Positions 28,951-38,536 of a DNA stretch of 64,000 bases are shown one piece after another. How positions within the stretch are numbered: the first letter of the stretch is position 1; each line of letters starts with the position of its first letter. The stretch is from assembly GCF_003062295.1 (NCBI RefSeq), contig NZ_PYCN01000001.1:826001-890000 (forward strand), in the 5' to 3' direction. Both the position numbers and the translations under genes were made by a program. The notes beneath the pieces are model-generated. The model saw only the letters and a list, made by a program, of their open reading frames with translations. It was not told where the DNA came from and did no database searches. The stretch comes from Bradyrhizobium algeriense. GTDB lineage: Bacteria > Pseudomonadota > Alphaproteobacteria > Rhizobiales > Xanthobacteraceae.

Positions 28951-30609
28951 TCAGGCCGGAGCCGTATCGCGGGACCGGTCGGAAGAGGTGGCGGGAGCGG
29001 AAAGGGCGTTACCAAGCATGCTCTGTTTGTCGCGGCGGCGCTGCACCGAGGAAGGAATACGCATCGCTTCGCGGTATTTCGCGACCGTGCGGCGGGCAAT
29101 ATCAATGCCGGATGCGCGCAATCGTTCCACGATGGTATCGTCGGAGAGGATCGCAGCCGGAGCTTCCGCATCGATCAATTGCTTGATGTGGTGACGGACC
29201 GCCTCCGCCGAATGCGCCTCGCCGCCATCGGCCGACGCGATCGAGGCGGTGAAGAAATATTTCAGCTCGAAGCTGCCGCGATTGGTCGCCATATATTTGT
29301 TGGCGGTAACCCGTGACACCGTCGATTCGTGCATCTGGATCGCGTCCGCCACCGCCTTCAGATTCAGCGGCCGCAGATGCGCGACGCCATGGGTGAAGAA
29401 ACCGTCCTGCTGGCGCACGATTTCGGTGGCGACCTTGAGGATGGTGCGGGCGCGCTGATCCAGCGCGCGAACCAGCCAGGTCGCGTTCTGCAGACAATCC
29501 GTGAAATAGGATTTGTCGCCGTCCTTGCGGATCGTCTTCGACAGCTCGGTGTAATAGACCTGATTGACCAGCACGCGCGGCAACGTGTCGCTGTTGAGCT
29601 CGACATGCCAGCCGCCGTCCGGGCCGGGCCGCACATAGACGTCAGGCACCATGGTCTGCGTGCGCGCCGAACCGAATTTCAGGCCGGGCTTGGGATCGAG
29701 GCGGCGGATTTCACCGATCATGTCGGTGATGTCTTCGTCGTCGACGCCGCACAATTTGCGCAGAGAGGCGATGTCGCGCTTGGCCAGCAGATCGAGATTT
29801 TCCACCAGCGCTTGCATCGCGGGGTCGTAGCGGTTGAGTTCGCGGAGCTGAATTGCGAGGCACTCGCTCAAATTCCGCGCACAGACGCCGGGCGGATCGA
29901 ATTTCTGCAGCACGGTAAGCACTGCATAGACATCCCCTTGCGAGGCGCCCAGCCGCTCGGCGGCCTGTCCCAGATCCGGCGGCAGGTAGCCGGCATCGTC
30001 GACGAGATCGATCAGATACTGCCCGATCATGCGCTGCGCCGGCGCGCTGAACGCCACCGCAAGCTGTTCGGCGAGGTGGCTGCCGAGCGTCACCTCGGCG
30101 GCCACGAAGGCCTCCAGATTGTAGTCATCGTCGTTGGAGGCGCCGCCGCCCCATTCGGTGTAGGCGGTCGGTGCCGCATCCTGCGCCACGCGGGCTGCGG
30201 CTTCGGCGGGCTCTTCGGAAAAGACGTTGTCGAGCGGGGTGTCCAGCGTCTGCTCGATCTCGGTGCGGCTACCCAAATCGCGGTTCAGCCAGTCTTCCTG
30301 GCCGGGCTCGAAGGCCTCGCCGGCGGGCCCTGACGCCATATCGGAGGCATCGCCGCCGCCTTCCTCGCCATAGCTGCCGGAATCGCCCGAATCGGAGAAT
30401 TCGGCACGCTCAGTGGCCGGCTCGCCCGCCACCGGGGCTTCGGGACCGTCGCTGGCCCGGTCCAGGAGCGGATTGCGCTCCAGCTCCTCCTCGACGAACG
30501 CCGACAGGTCGAGATTCGACAATTGCAGCAGCTTGATCGCCTGCATCAATTGCGGCGTCATCACCAGCGACTGCGACTGGCGGAACTCTAATCTCTGCGT
30601 CAGCGCCAT
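28951..30609 (-). CDS. rpoN: RNA polymerase sigma-54 factor
   Basis: 552 residues. Directs polymerase to -24/-12 promoters of nitrogen-fixation, motility and other genes. Region I is glutamine-rich (LEFRQSQSLVMTPQLMQAIKLLQ in part), an acidic region II spans ~45-150, and the RpoN box ARRTVAKYREAM lies near the C-terminus. Downstream of lptB on the same strand, with a 94-base gap that probably carries its own promoter. Confidence 0.97.
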   Translation of the reverse strand: MALTQRLEFRQSQSLVMTPQLMQAIKLLQLSNLDLSAFVEEELERNPLLDRASDGPEAPVAGEPATERAEFSDSGDSGSYGEEGGGDASDMASGPAGEAFEPGQEDWLNRDLGSRTEIEQTLDTPLDNVFSEEPAEAAARVAQDAAPTAYTEWGGGASNDDDYNLEAFVAAEVTLGSHLAEQLAVAFSAPAQRMIGQYLIDLVDDAGYLPPDLGQAAERLGASQGDVYAVLTVLQKFDPPGVCARNLSECLAIQLRELNRYDPAMQALVENLDLLAKRDIASLRKLCGVDDEDITDMIGEIRRLDPKPGLKFGSARTQTMVPDVYVRPGPDGGWHVELNSDTLPRVLVNQVYYTELSKTIRKDGDKSYFTDCLQNATWLVRALDQRARTILKVATEIVRQQDGFFTHGVAHLRPLNLKAVADAIQMHESTVSRVTANKYMATNRGSFELKYFFTASIASADGGEAHSAEAVRHHIKQLIDAEAPAAILSDDTIVERLRASGIDIARRTVAKYREAMRIPSSVQRRRDKQSMLGNALSAPATSSDRSRDTAPA

Positions 30610-30703
30610 GAGGCCAAGAACCGATCCACTGAAAAGTTGGTCCGATTCTTGCTTATATTAGTACAGAGCCCTTGTACACGGCTTGACGCGCGCGAAAAAA
30701 GGG

Positions 30704-31726
30704 TTAGAGGCGGAATTCCTCGCCAAGGTAAAGGCGGCGTACATCCGGATCGTTGACGATTTCTTCCGGACTGCCTTCTGTCAAGATCTGCCCGGCATAG
30801 ACGATATAGGCGCGGTCGGTCAGCCCGAGCGTTTCGCGCACATTGTGGTCGGTGATCAGGACGCCGATGCCGCGGTTGGTGAGATGGCGAACGAGATCCT
30901 GAATGTCGCCGACCGCGATTGGATCGATGCCGGCAAAGGGTTCGTCGAGCAGCATGTAGTTCGGACGCGTCGCCAGTGCGCGTGCGATTTCGACGCGGCG
31001 GCGCTCGCCGCCGGACAACGCAATCGAGGGCGATTTGCGCAAGCGCGTGATGTTGAATTCATCGAGCAGCGAATTGAGTTCGGCCTCGCGCTTCTTCCTG
31101 TTGGGCTCGACGACCTCGAGCACGGCGCGGATGTTCTGCTCCACGGTGAGGCCGCGGAAGATCGAGGCTTCCTGCGGCAGATAGCCGATGCCGAGCCGCG
31201 CGCGCTGATACATAGGCAGCTTGGTGACGTCGTGGCCATCGAGTTCGATGGCGCCGCGATCCGCCTTGATCAGCCCGGTGATCATGTAGAACACCGTGGT
31301 CTTGCCGGCACCGTTCGGACCCAACAGGCCGACCGCCTCGCCGCGGCGAACATAGATGCTGACACCGCGCACGACCTGGCGGGTGCCGAAACTCTTTTCA
31401 ACGCTATGCACGGCGAGGAAGCCGGGCCGCTTGATCAGCCGCGGCGCTTCGCCGCCATTGGGCTTGGTGTTGGACTTGGCGTTGGACTTGGAACGAGGCG
31501 CCTGCGCACGGGGACGCGAGTCGCGCGGCGGCTCGGCGTCGGGCTGCGGCAAGTCCAGCCCGGGCAGTGCGGCGGAGCGCGCCATCGGCGGCCCATCGCG
31601 CACCGGGCTCTTCAGCATGTCGCCAAAGGAATCGCCGAGCGCGGTGATGTCGTCGCGCGAGCGCGCAAATCCGGGGGCACCGCGTTTCGCGGGGCGTCGA
31701 CGGAACATGCCGAGTAAATCCACCAT
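30704..31726 (-). CDS. lptB: LPS export ABC transporter ATP-binding protein LptB, with N-terminal extension
   Basis: 340 residues against ~241 in E. coli. The ATPase begins near residue 102 ([11 protein letters not shown]); Walker A is [11 protein letters not shown], signature [15 protein letters not shown], Walker [13 protein letters not shown]. It powers LPS extraction with LptFG. The first ~98 residues are an added low-complexity Arg/Pro/Ala segment with a [11 protein letters not shown] repeat; no later start with a good ribosome site stood out, but one cannot be excluded. It lies after lptA across 196 bases. Confidence 0.94.
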   Translation of the reverse strand: MVDLLGMFRRRPAKRGAPGFARSRDDITALGDSFGDMLKSPVRDGPPMARSAALPGLDLPQPDAEPPRDSRPRAQAPRSKSNAKSNTKPNGGEAPRLIKRPGFLAVHSVEKSFGTRQVVRGVSIYVRRGEAVGLLGPNGAGKTTVFYMITGLIKADRGAIELDGHDVTKLPMYQRARLGIGYLPQEASIFRGLTVEQNIRAVLEVVEPNRKKREAELNSLLDEFNITRLRKSPSIALSGGERRRVEIARALATRPNYMLLDEPFAGIDPIAVGDIQDLVRHLTNRGIGVLITDHNVRETLGLTDRAYIVYAGQILTEGSPEEIVNDPDVRRLYLGEEFRL

Positions 31727-31922
31727 CCCGCTTCGCTTACGCCTTTCACGGTGATTCCGCGACGCGTCCGCCGGCGAATCGCTTCGCTAGCGAACCATGA
31801 ATGAATGGATGTCCACTGCCCGGCGAAACACCCCCGCCGTGCGCCCTGCCCAGTAGATACAGGCTCGCGCCACAGGCTTCAACCGTAGCGCCCCTAAATA
31901 TTCTTTAAGGCTCTGATCTGTC

Positions 31923-32624
31923 TTATTTTTTACCGGGGATCAGCGACGGTGTGGCCACCGGAGCCGGCTTCGCCCCACCCGATCCGGATCCGCAATTCTC
32001 TCCCTGGATGAACATGCCCTGGACCTTGTTGGTGTCGGATTCGACGCGCGACACGCCGGTCGTCATATCGACCTTGAGGCGGTCGCCTTTGAGCACGTTC
32101 TTGCACTGGGTGAGCACGACCCCACCCGCCATGGTGATGAGGTTGGCCCGCGTGTCGAAGATCGCGGTCTCCCCGGTCACGACCTGGTCCTTCTGCGTGA
32201 CCACGACAGAGCCCCTGGCCTCCAGCCGGCGGATCGACGAGCTGCCGCCGGGCCCCGGGGTCGCCGACTGCATCGACCCGGATTTCGATCCCTTCGGCGC
32301 GGCAGGCTGCGGCGCGGCGGGCGCAGGCGTCGCCGGCGCCGGGCCGGAATCGTAAAACACCACCAGGAACTTCGAGGTCATGGTGGTGTCGCCCTGCACG
32401 ACCTTCACGTTTCCGGAGAAGGTCGCCTCCTTTTTCTTGTCGCGCATTTCGAGCGACGCCGCCTCGATCTGAATCGGCTGATCGCGGTTTTGCGAAAAGC
32501 CCTGCATCGCATTCGGCACGCCCGTCATGGCGCCTTGCGCCAAGGCGTCACCGGAGGCGATCAACGCGAGCGCAAGCGCTGCGGCCGCAAAACTGCGCGA
32601 GAAGAACTGCATCATTGATATCAT
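31923..32624 (-). CDS. lptA: LPS transport periplasmic protein LptA
   Basis: 233 residues. Signal peptide to ~30 (ending DALAQG), then an OstA beta-jellyroll: IQIEAASLEMRDKKKEATFSG and VTGETAIFDTRANLITMAGGV. It bridges the periplasm for LPS. A Pro/Ala-rich insertion (~95-120) interrupts the domain, unusual compared with E. coli. ATG overlaps the lptC stop by four bases. Confidence 0.9.
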   Translation of the reverse strand: MISMMQFFSRSFAAAALALALIASGDALAQGAMTGVPNAMQGFSQNRDQPIQIEAASLEMRDKKKEATFSGNVKVVQGDTTMTSKFLVVFYDSGPAPATPAPAAPQPAAPKGSKSGSMQSATPGPGGSSSIRRLEARGSVVVTQKDQVVTGETAIFDTRANLITMAGGVVLTQCKNVLKGDRLKVDMTTGVSRVESDTNKVQGMFIQGENCGSGSGGAKPAPVATPSLIPGKK

Positions 32625-33352
32625 TTCGTGTTGGCGGACTTGCCCGAGATTGACCGCGTCCTCGGCGGTGGCGGCGGTTCAGGCTCGGGCTCAGGCGCCG
32701 GCGGGCTTTCCATGATCAGGTTCATCACGACGTTGCCTTCGAAGCGTACGATCTCGCCGCTGTTGATGATCCTGAGCCGGTCGGCGGTGAGCGTGCCGTT
32801 CAGCAGTTTGACGTCGACATGCTCGTCCGACGTCACCGTTCCCTTGTTGATGTCGATATAGGCCTGCGAAAGCTTGGCCTCGTAACCGGTGGAGGATTGC
32901 AGGAAGATGTCCTTGCGCAGGTCCAGCATCTGCTGCTTGCTGTCGAAGAATCCGGTGCGCGCATCCATCGTCACCGTGCTCTTGTCCTCCATCATGACCT
33001 TGGCGCGCAGCGTCCTGAGTTCGACGTGATCGGGGTCGGTCAGATCCTGGATCGCGGACTTGGCCCACACTTCGTAGGGACGCTGGTCGGTCGAGAAGCC
33101 GGCAAGGTGCGGCGTTTCCATCGTGATCTTCGTGCCGGAGACTACGAGATTGCTGATGTCGACGGGCAGCTTGGTCAGCCCCGTAATGCGGAAAGGGTTG
33201 AAGACCGAGATCGCGACGATACCCGCCATGGCCAGCAGCACGGCCGCCGGGACCGCGACGCGCAGCACATGCACCATCCGGCTGTGGCGGGCGGCCGCGG
33301 CAAAGCGGGCCTCCATTCCGGTGGCATAGGCTGGGTTCTGTATCGAATTCAC
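32621..33352 (-). CDS. lptC: LPS export system protein LptC
   Basis: About 243 residues. One N-terminal membrane anchor (VLRVAVPAAVLLAMAGIVAI) followed by a periplasmic jellyroll, ending in a Pro/Glu-rich tail. It hands LPS from LptB2FG to LptA. GTG at 33352 is chosen: GGAG lies 5 bases upstream and the product begins NSIQNPAYATGMEARF. A TTG at 33373 is weaker. Overlaps lptA (ATGA). Confidence 0.85.
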   Translation of the reverse strand: MNSIQNPAYATGMEARFAAAARHSRMVHVLRVAVPAAVLLAMAGIVAISVFNPFRITGLTKLPVDISNLVVSGTKITMETPHLAGFSTDQRPYEVWAKSAIQDLTDPDHVELRTLRAKVMMEDKSTVTMDARTGFFDSKQQMLDLRKDIFLQSSTGYEAKLSQAYIDINKGTVTSDEHVDVKLLNGTLTADRLRIINSGEIVRFEGNVVMNLIMESPPAPEPEPEPPPPPRTRSISGKSANTK

Positions 33353-33490
33353 CGCGGCTCCAAGGGGCGCCAAGACGCCAGGATAGCGTCATTCTACCCG
33401 CAATCGCGGGATTATGCAGCCCGGACACTCGCGATGAGTGTGACCGAAACGGGGCGGAAGCGGCGGCCGGACCGCTTCAAATAGCCTCGT

Positions 33491-34105
33491 TCACGAATGC
33501 GCGAAGATGTCCTCGGCCTCCCAGCCGCCGAGATCGAGCTTTGCCCGGGTCGGCAGGAAGTCGAAACAGGCCTGCGCCAGATGCGTACGGCCTTCGCGCG
33601 CGAGCATCGCGTCGAGCCGCTCGCGCAAACCATGCAGATGCAGCACGTCGGACGCGGCATAGGCGAGCTGCGCCTCGCTGAGGCTCGCTGATCCCCAGTC
33701 GCTCGACTGCTGCTGCTTCGACAGGTCGATGTTGAGGACTTCGCGCACGAGGTCTTTCAGACCGTGCCGGTCGGTATAGGTGCGGGTCAGCCGCGAGGCG
33801 ATCTTGGTGCAGTAGACCGGCTGCGGCATCACGCCAAAGGTATTGTAGAGCGCGGCGAGATCGAACCGCGCGAAGTGAAAGATCTTCGTGACGGCAGGAT
33901 TGGCCAGCAGCGCCTTCAGATTCGGCGCGTCGGTGTGGCCCTTGGGGATCTGGATGACATCGGCGCTGCCGTCGCCGTTCGACATCTGCACCACGCAAAG
34001 CCGGTCGCGATGCGGGTTGAGCCCCATGGTCTCGGTATCGATCGCCACCGAATCCTTGTAGCCGGACAAATCGGGCAGATCGCCGCAATGCAGGCGGATG
34101 GTCAT
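33491..34105 (-). CDS. RNase D-like 3'-5' exonuclease (DEDDy)
   Basis: 204 residues. All catalytic residues are visible: Asp23 and Glu25 in AIDTETMGL, Asp82 in FARFDLAAL, Tyr149 and Asp153 in YAASDVLHL. It lacks the HRDC domains of full-length RNase D and so is the short alphaproteobacterial form, which trims tRNA or other RNA 3' ends. Often annotated rnd. Just upstream of lptC on the same strand, with a 138-base gap. Confidence 0.92.
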   Translation of the reverse strand: MTIRLHCGDLPDLSGYKDSVAIDTETMGLNPHRDRLCVVQMSNGDGSADVIQIPKGHTDAPNLKALLANPAVTKIFHFARFDLAALYNTFGVMPQPVYCTKIASRLTRTYTDRHGLKDLVREVLNIDLSKQQQSSDWGSASLSEAQLAYAASDVLHLHGLRERLDAMLAREGRTHLAQACFDFLPTRAKLDLGGWEAEDIFAHS

Positions 34106-34329
34106 GTAGGAAAGCCTCGTATCTCAGGGTCGATTCGACGGAAACACTAGCGCCCGGAGCCGCAGGAGGCGAGCGGCTGGACATGGCTTATACGACGGGA
34201 ATTGGCGGCTTCGTGGCGATTTTGTCCGCTTACCGGACGTTCGGCTGCCAAGTCAGCTGCCATGTCGGCTGCCATGGGTGTCACGGCGACGCCGCCATCG
34301 TTGCGGCCGGCTTCGAGAGCACGAGCCAT

Positions 34330-34488
34330 TCAGGCGGTCTTCTCCTCGGACGATTTCGGCGGCTGAAGCTCCGGGCTGTTAGCCCAGCGGTCGAGATTCT
34401 CGATGACATCAGCATGGCTCGGCCGCAGCGGAGGCGGCGGCGTCTGCTCTTCGGACAGCTTGCGCGGTAGCTTGATGTTCTCGGTCAT
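34330..34488 (-). CDS. Small hypothetical protein
   Basis: 52 residues, cytoplasmic, Pro- and Glu-rich (EEQTPPPPLRPSHADVIENLDRW in parts). The ATG at 34488 is chosen because GGAG sits 7 bases upstream; an ATG at 34494 is too close to it. No family recognised. Between the exonuclease gene and a divergent TPR gene. Ribosome site and charge pattern make it plausible. Confidence 0.5.
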   Translation of the reverse strand: MTENIKLPRKLSEEQTPPPPLRPSHADVIENLDRWANSPELQPPKSSEEKTA

Positions 34489-34708
34489 GGGCATGCTCCA
34501 CGCCGGAAGTATGCGCTCGCGCAGACCCAAAATCAACCATTAACACATTGTTTTTACTATTGTATTTAGCTAATTTGGTGTCGGAATCTCGTTAGATGGA
34601 ACCAGCGCCAAAGAAATCCGCCCGCGGGACATAGTGGCCCGGCGATCTCGAACCCGGCGCGCCTCCACGGCGACCAAATCCTCGGCGAATTGGTACCGAG
34701 GTGCAGTT

Positions 34709-36007
34709 ATGGTTCGCGACGTCATCTTGCTGCTCGGGCTTGCCCTCGGCCTCGCCGCCTGCTCGCCATCCGGCGACTTCGCGGCCTGCACGGCCGGCGA
34801 CGGCGGCCCTGACGCGATCAGCGCCTGCTCGCGGATCGTCCTGGTCGCGAAAATCCCGCTGCTCGGCCTGCAATTCGATGACCGCGACCTCGCCAAGGTT
34901 TACATGGCGCGCGGGCGCCATCTCGCCGCCAAAGGCGATCTCAAGGGCGATCTCGATACGGCGATCGGCGATTTCGGCAAAGTGATCCGGCTCGAGCCGC
35001 GTGATACGCAAGCATTGCTCGAGCGCGCCGCGGCCTACCAGAAGCGCGGCGACTTCGATTTCGCCGTCGCCGACCTGAGCGAGCTGATCGTCCGCGACCC
35101 GCGGCGGGCAAGCCATTACGCCGCACGCGGCAAGGCCTATCAGACAAAGGGCGACGACGAGCGCGCGCTCCAGGACCTCAGCCAGGCGATCGTGATGGAC
35201 CCGAGCGATCCGTTCTACAAGGTCGCTCGGGCGGCGAGCCACCGCCGCAGGCGCGACTACGACCGCGCCATTACCGACGCCGCCGCGGCAATCGCGATCC
35301 AGCCCTACTTCGCCGCGTTCTATGTCGAGCGGGCCGACAGCCTGCTGCGCAAAGGCGGCAGCGCCGAACGCGCACTCGCCGACCTCGATCAGGCGATCAA
35401 GCTCGAGCCCGGCCTGGCCATCGCACACAGCCGCCGCGCCACAGCCCTCACCTTGATGAAAGCGCACGGCGAGCCGCTCGCCGAAGCCGAGGAAGGCGTA
35501 AGGCTCGATCCGAAGTCAGCCGAGGCGCGGGTGACGCGCGGCATGATTGCGCTCGCCGCCGCCCAGCGCGAGCGCGCGGCGGCCGACTTCAACGAGGCGA
35601 TCCGCCTCGATCCGAAACATGCCGAGGCCTACGAGGCCCGCGGCATCCTGCGGCGCGCCGACGGCGACCTCGATGGCGCCATCCGGGATTTCGGCGAGGC
35701 GATCCGCCTCGACCCGCGCATGGTCGGCCCTTATGTGCAGCGCGGCGGCATGTTTCGCGAGCGTGGCGCGCACGACAAGGCGCTCGACGACTTCACGCTC
35801 GCGATCCGCAACGCGCCGATGCAGGCGGGCCTCTATGTCGAGCGTGCGCAAAGCCACGAGAAGCTCGGCCGGCTGCCGGAAGCGCTCGACGATTTCCGCG
35901 TCGCGCGCGGGCTCGACCCGCGGATGGCTGCCGCAAGCGAAGGCTATGCGCGCGTCGAGGCGGCGTTCGCGGCGAGCGGCCGGCCAAAGCCGTCGGGAAA
36001 TCCCTGA
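34709..36007 (+). CDS. TPR-repeat lipoprotein
   Basis: 432 residues. The N-terminus (VILLLGLALGLAAC) is a lipoprotein signal with lipobox LAAC, so the protein is probably anchored to a membrane facing the periplasm. About nine tetratricopeptide repeats follow from ~70, with units such as AIGDFGKVIRLEPRD, ALQDLSQAIVMDPSD and ARDFGEAIRLDPR-like. TPR arrays bind other proteins; the partner is unknown. ATG at 34709 follows GAGG. Monocistronic. Confidence 0.8.
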   Translation: MVRDVILLLGLALGLAACSPSGDFAACTAGDGGPDAISACSRIVLVAKIPLLGLQFDDRDLAKVYMARGRHLAAKGDLKGDLDTAIGDFGKVIRLEPRDTQALLERAAAYQKRGDFDFAVADLSELIVRDPRRASHYAARGKAYQTKGDDERALQDLSQAIVMDPSDPFYKVARAASHRRRRDYDRAITDAAAAIAIQPYFAAFYVERADSLLRKGGSAERALADLDQAIKLEPGLAIAHSRRATALTLMKAHGEPLAEAEEGVRLDPKSAEARVTRGMIALAAAQRERAAADFNEAIRLDPKHAEAYEARGILRRADGDLDGAIRDFGEAIRLDPRMVGPYVQRGGMFRERGAHDKALDDFTLAIRNAPMQAGLYVERAQSHEKLGRLPEALDDFRVARGLDPRMAAASEGYARVEAAFAASGRPKPSGNP

Positions 36008-36098
36008 GTTCGGTGCGCAGGAGAGCCTATCACTGATTTGGCAGATCCGGCGCGCGAACCTGCCAGAAGGTCCGACGGCACGGCCTGAATCTGCTGCT

Positions 36099-37700
36099 TC
36101 AATGCTGAATTCGATATAGCACGGCAAACGGCGCGGCATATACCGGCGTCAGACCTTCAGGCGTTGACGGAAGAAGCGCCGGCGGATCGATCAGCAGCAC
36201 GGCGTCGAAGTCGGCACGCCAGCTCTTCAGGTACGGCGCCTGCTTCAGCCTGGTGGCAGGCGCATTCGCATCGGAAAGCCAGGCAAAATCCACCGGGCTG
36301 CCGGGAGACTGCGACAGCGACCTGAACTCCGCCGTCACCTCCATCGGCTGTTGTGCGGGATCTGCGAATAGCAGGGGCCAGAACGCGCGCTGTTCGACCA
36401 CCATCAACGCGCTCAACTGACCGTCGAGCCGGGAAATTCCGGGCAGCGCCCATTCCGGTCGTTCGGCATAGGTCCCGGTCGCCCGCGGGCCATGGGCGAT
36501 CATCACCCGCGAAGCGGGCAGGATCTGCGCCATCGCTCCGCGTAGCTCCGCCAGGGTCTGCCGATGGTCGATCCACGTTGCGGCGATGTAGATCGTGCGG
36601 ACGCCGATCAGCGCCGCGAAGATCACGCCGGCCACCAGAGCCTGTCGCGGGCTCAGCGATGGCCTGAATCCAGCGAAGAGGAGCAAACCAACGATCATTC
36701 CGAAGCGAACGTCGACGAAGGTGCCACCTTTGATCTCGGAAGGCGCCATCAGATAGACCATCGCCAGAATTCCGAGAGCAATCCAGACCCCCGGGCTCAC
36801 GCTTGTACGCCGCCAGGCGATGGCAAGGAAGCCGATGACGATTACCGTCGTCCACAGAGTCAGCGAAATATTCGTGGTCATGAATGGCGTCAGGAGCGCC
36901 CACAACTTGTAGCCCACGCCGGCGATCGGCGCTGGAGCCGCCGCGCCCGCGGCCAGCGGAGCCGCGAGATACAGCACGACCGCCGGGCTGATCGCGATCG
37001 CGAGCAAAATCCCCGTCCGCATCACTTCGGCCGCCGTCAGTTTTCCGATGCGGCGTGAGGCCAACAGACGCGCGATCTCTTCGGCACCGATCAACAACGC
37101 GAACACCAGCACGCCAAACAGATGGCAAAAGAACAGTACGGGCGTCGCCACCACGGCGTACGCGACCGCAGCCAGTGCTTCACCGCGCCGTCGCAATACA
37201 ATCCAGCCGGCCGCGGCCGCGAAGGCCAGTCCCAGCCCCAGCAGAAAGTTCATGAAGCCAAGATGGAAGATGCCGTTAAAGGCGAGGGTGCCTGACGCCA
37301 GCGGCCAATATGAAAATTCACCAAAGACGCCACGGCTATAGACGACCACGCCCACCGCTGGCGCGAAAAGACTGCAGGCCAGCAGGATCCGGCCCCCGAC
37401 GTGAACATCGGTGAGCCTCAAGAGTCCGGCGCCGAGCACATCCATGCCCAGATTTGGCATCACCCCCCAACGCGGAAGGTACATCTGCGACAGCACGGGA
37501 TCGCCCGGATGCGCCAGCACGAAGTAACGCGCCAAATGGTTTGGATAGTCCAGTATGGGGGGCACATCGACGAGGAAGAGGGGAATCGCCAGCACGACCG
37601 CAAGCGCCAGCGCCGTCAGGAGCCAGCGCGAACTCGGCCCGCGCTGCGCGGACATGTCGACTTGCCCTTCTTGAGGACAGTCAGCGGCGGCCGAATTCAT
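36099..37700 (-). CDS. Polytopic membrane protein, GT-C-like
   Basis: 533 residues with ten or more hydrophobic spans from ~28 to ~365 and a soluble C-terminal part of ~160 residues. An early motif LDYPNHLARYFVL after the first span (Asp-Tyr-Pro-Asn-His) resembles the first periplasmic loop of GT-C glycosyltransferases, where Asp residues bind lipid-linked sugar. No closer family recognised. Monocistronic. Function left open. Confidence 0.7.
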   Translation of the reverse strand: MNSAAADCPQEGQVDMSAQRGPSSRWLLTALALAVVLAIPLFLVDVPPILDYPNHLARYFVLAHPGDPVLSQMYLPRWGVMPNLGMDVLGAGLLRLTDVHVGGRILLACSLFAPAVGVVVYSRGVFGEFSYWPLASGTLAFNGIFHLGFMNFLLGLGLAFAAAAGWIVLRRRGEALAAVAYAVVATPVLFFCHLFGVLVFALLIGAEEIARLLASRRIGKLTAAEVMRTGILLAIAISPAVVLYLAAPLAAGAAAPAPIAGVGYKLWALLTPFMTTNISLTLWTTVIVIGFLAIAWRRTSVSPGVWIALGILAMVYLMAPSEIKGGTFVDVRFGMIVGLLLFAGFRPSLSPRQALVAGVIFAALIGVRTIYIAATWIDHRQTLAELRGAMAQILPASRVMIAHGPRATGTYAERPEWALPGISRLDGQLSALMVVEQRAFWPLLFADPAQQPMEVTAEFRSLSQSPGSPVDFAWLSDANAPATRLKQAPYLKSWRADFDAVLLIDPPALLPSTPEGLTPVYAAPFAVLYRIQH

Positions 37701-37949
37701 GCGAAACCCTGTGTCACTCGATCCGGCCTGGCAGCTGAGAAGCCCGGCCGGGATTTAATGGGATCTGCGCGGCTCACATCGGCCCCGCGGCAGCCGCCGA
37801 CGACAGGGTCGCCTTCAGGAACCGCTATCAGACCGTCGCAAGTTGCATGCTGGCAGTTAAATCATTCTTACGTTGCGCGCGTGATGGTGATCAGGATTGG
37901 TTTGATCGGTTTCAGCGCCTAACCGGAGTGAGCATCGTCGTGACCAGCA

Positions 37950-38246
37950 TTGACCCGCAAATTCGCAAGGCGGAATCCGCTGTTAATTGGTGCCCTCCAG
38001 GAAATCAGATACCTGGACTGGGCGCTCGAATGTCTTTTTCCGGCCGGCAGGAAGCGTCGAACCGCTGGAATGTGGTGGGCGGATTTCCGGACAGGATTCT
38101 CTGAACAGCAGCGAGAGGCGATCTGCACGTATCTGAAGGGCGTTCGCTCGATGCTCGGCGATTCCATAGATCCTGAAAATCGACAGCTCCTTGATGAGGC
38201 AGAAGCGATCTGGGCTTCGTCCACGCAGCAGCGACGCGGCGACTAG
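37950..38246 (+). CDS. Possible small protein or gene remnant
   Basis: About 98 residues from a TTG. The C-terminal 70 residues look protein-like (YLDWALECLFPAG, FSEQQREAICTYLKGV, LLDEAEAIWA), with a layout reminiscent of DUF6714, but the first ~25 residues do not. A second frame upstream (37847-38104) may hold the missing front end, which would mean a frameshifted gene. The rest of 37701-38303 shows nothing I can name. Confidence 0.35.
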   Translation: MTRKFARRNPLLIGALQEIRYLDWALECLFPAGRKRRTAGMWWADFRTGFSEQQREAICTYLKGVRSMLGDSIDPENRQLLDEAEAIWASSTQQRRGD

Positions 38247-38303
38247 TTGCCGCCGCCGGCGGATCAAACCGCCCGCATTTTCGCGAATCATGGGCAAGGG
38301 CAA

Positions 38304-38390
<87 letters not shown>

Positions 38391-38536
38391 CCGGGCGGGT
38401 TAGTAAGGAACGGTCACGCGCTTGTCAAATCGCTTCGATGCCGCCCAAATACGCTGTACAGCGGCCGCGTGTTGGCGTATCGCGAATCCGCTAAATCCAA
38501 CCGATATCTCTTGAATTCGACCCGCAGGAAATGACC

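Noticed and set aside
34147..34329. 60-codon minus-strand frame starting right after the stop of the 52-residue protein
   Set aside because: Adjacent TGA/ATG is suggestive, but there is no ribosome site, and the sequence holds a short direct repeat rather than protein features.
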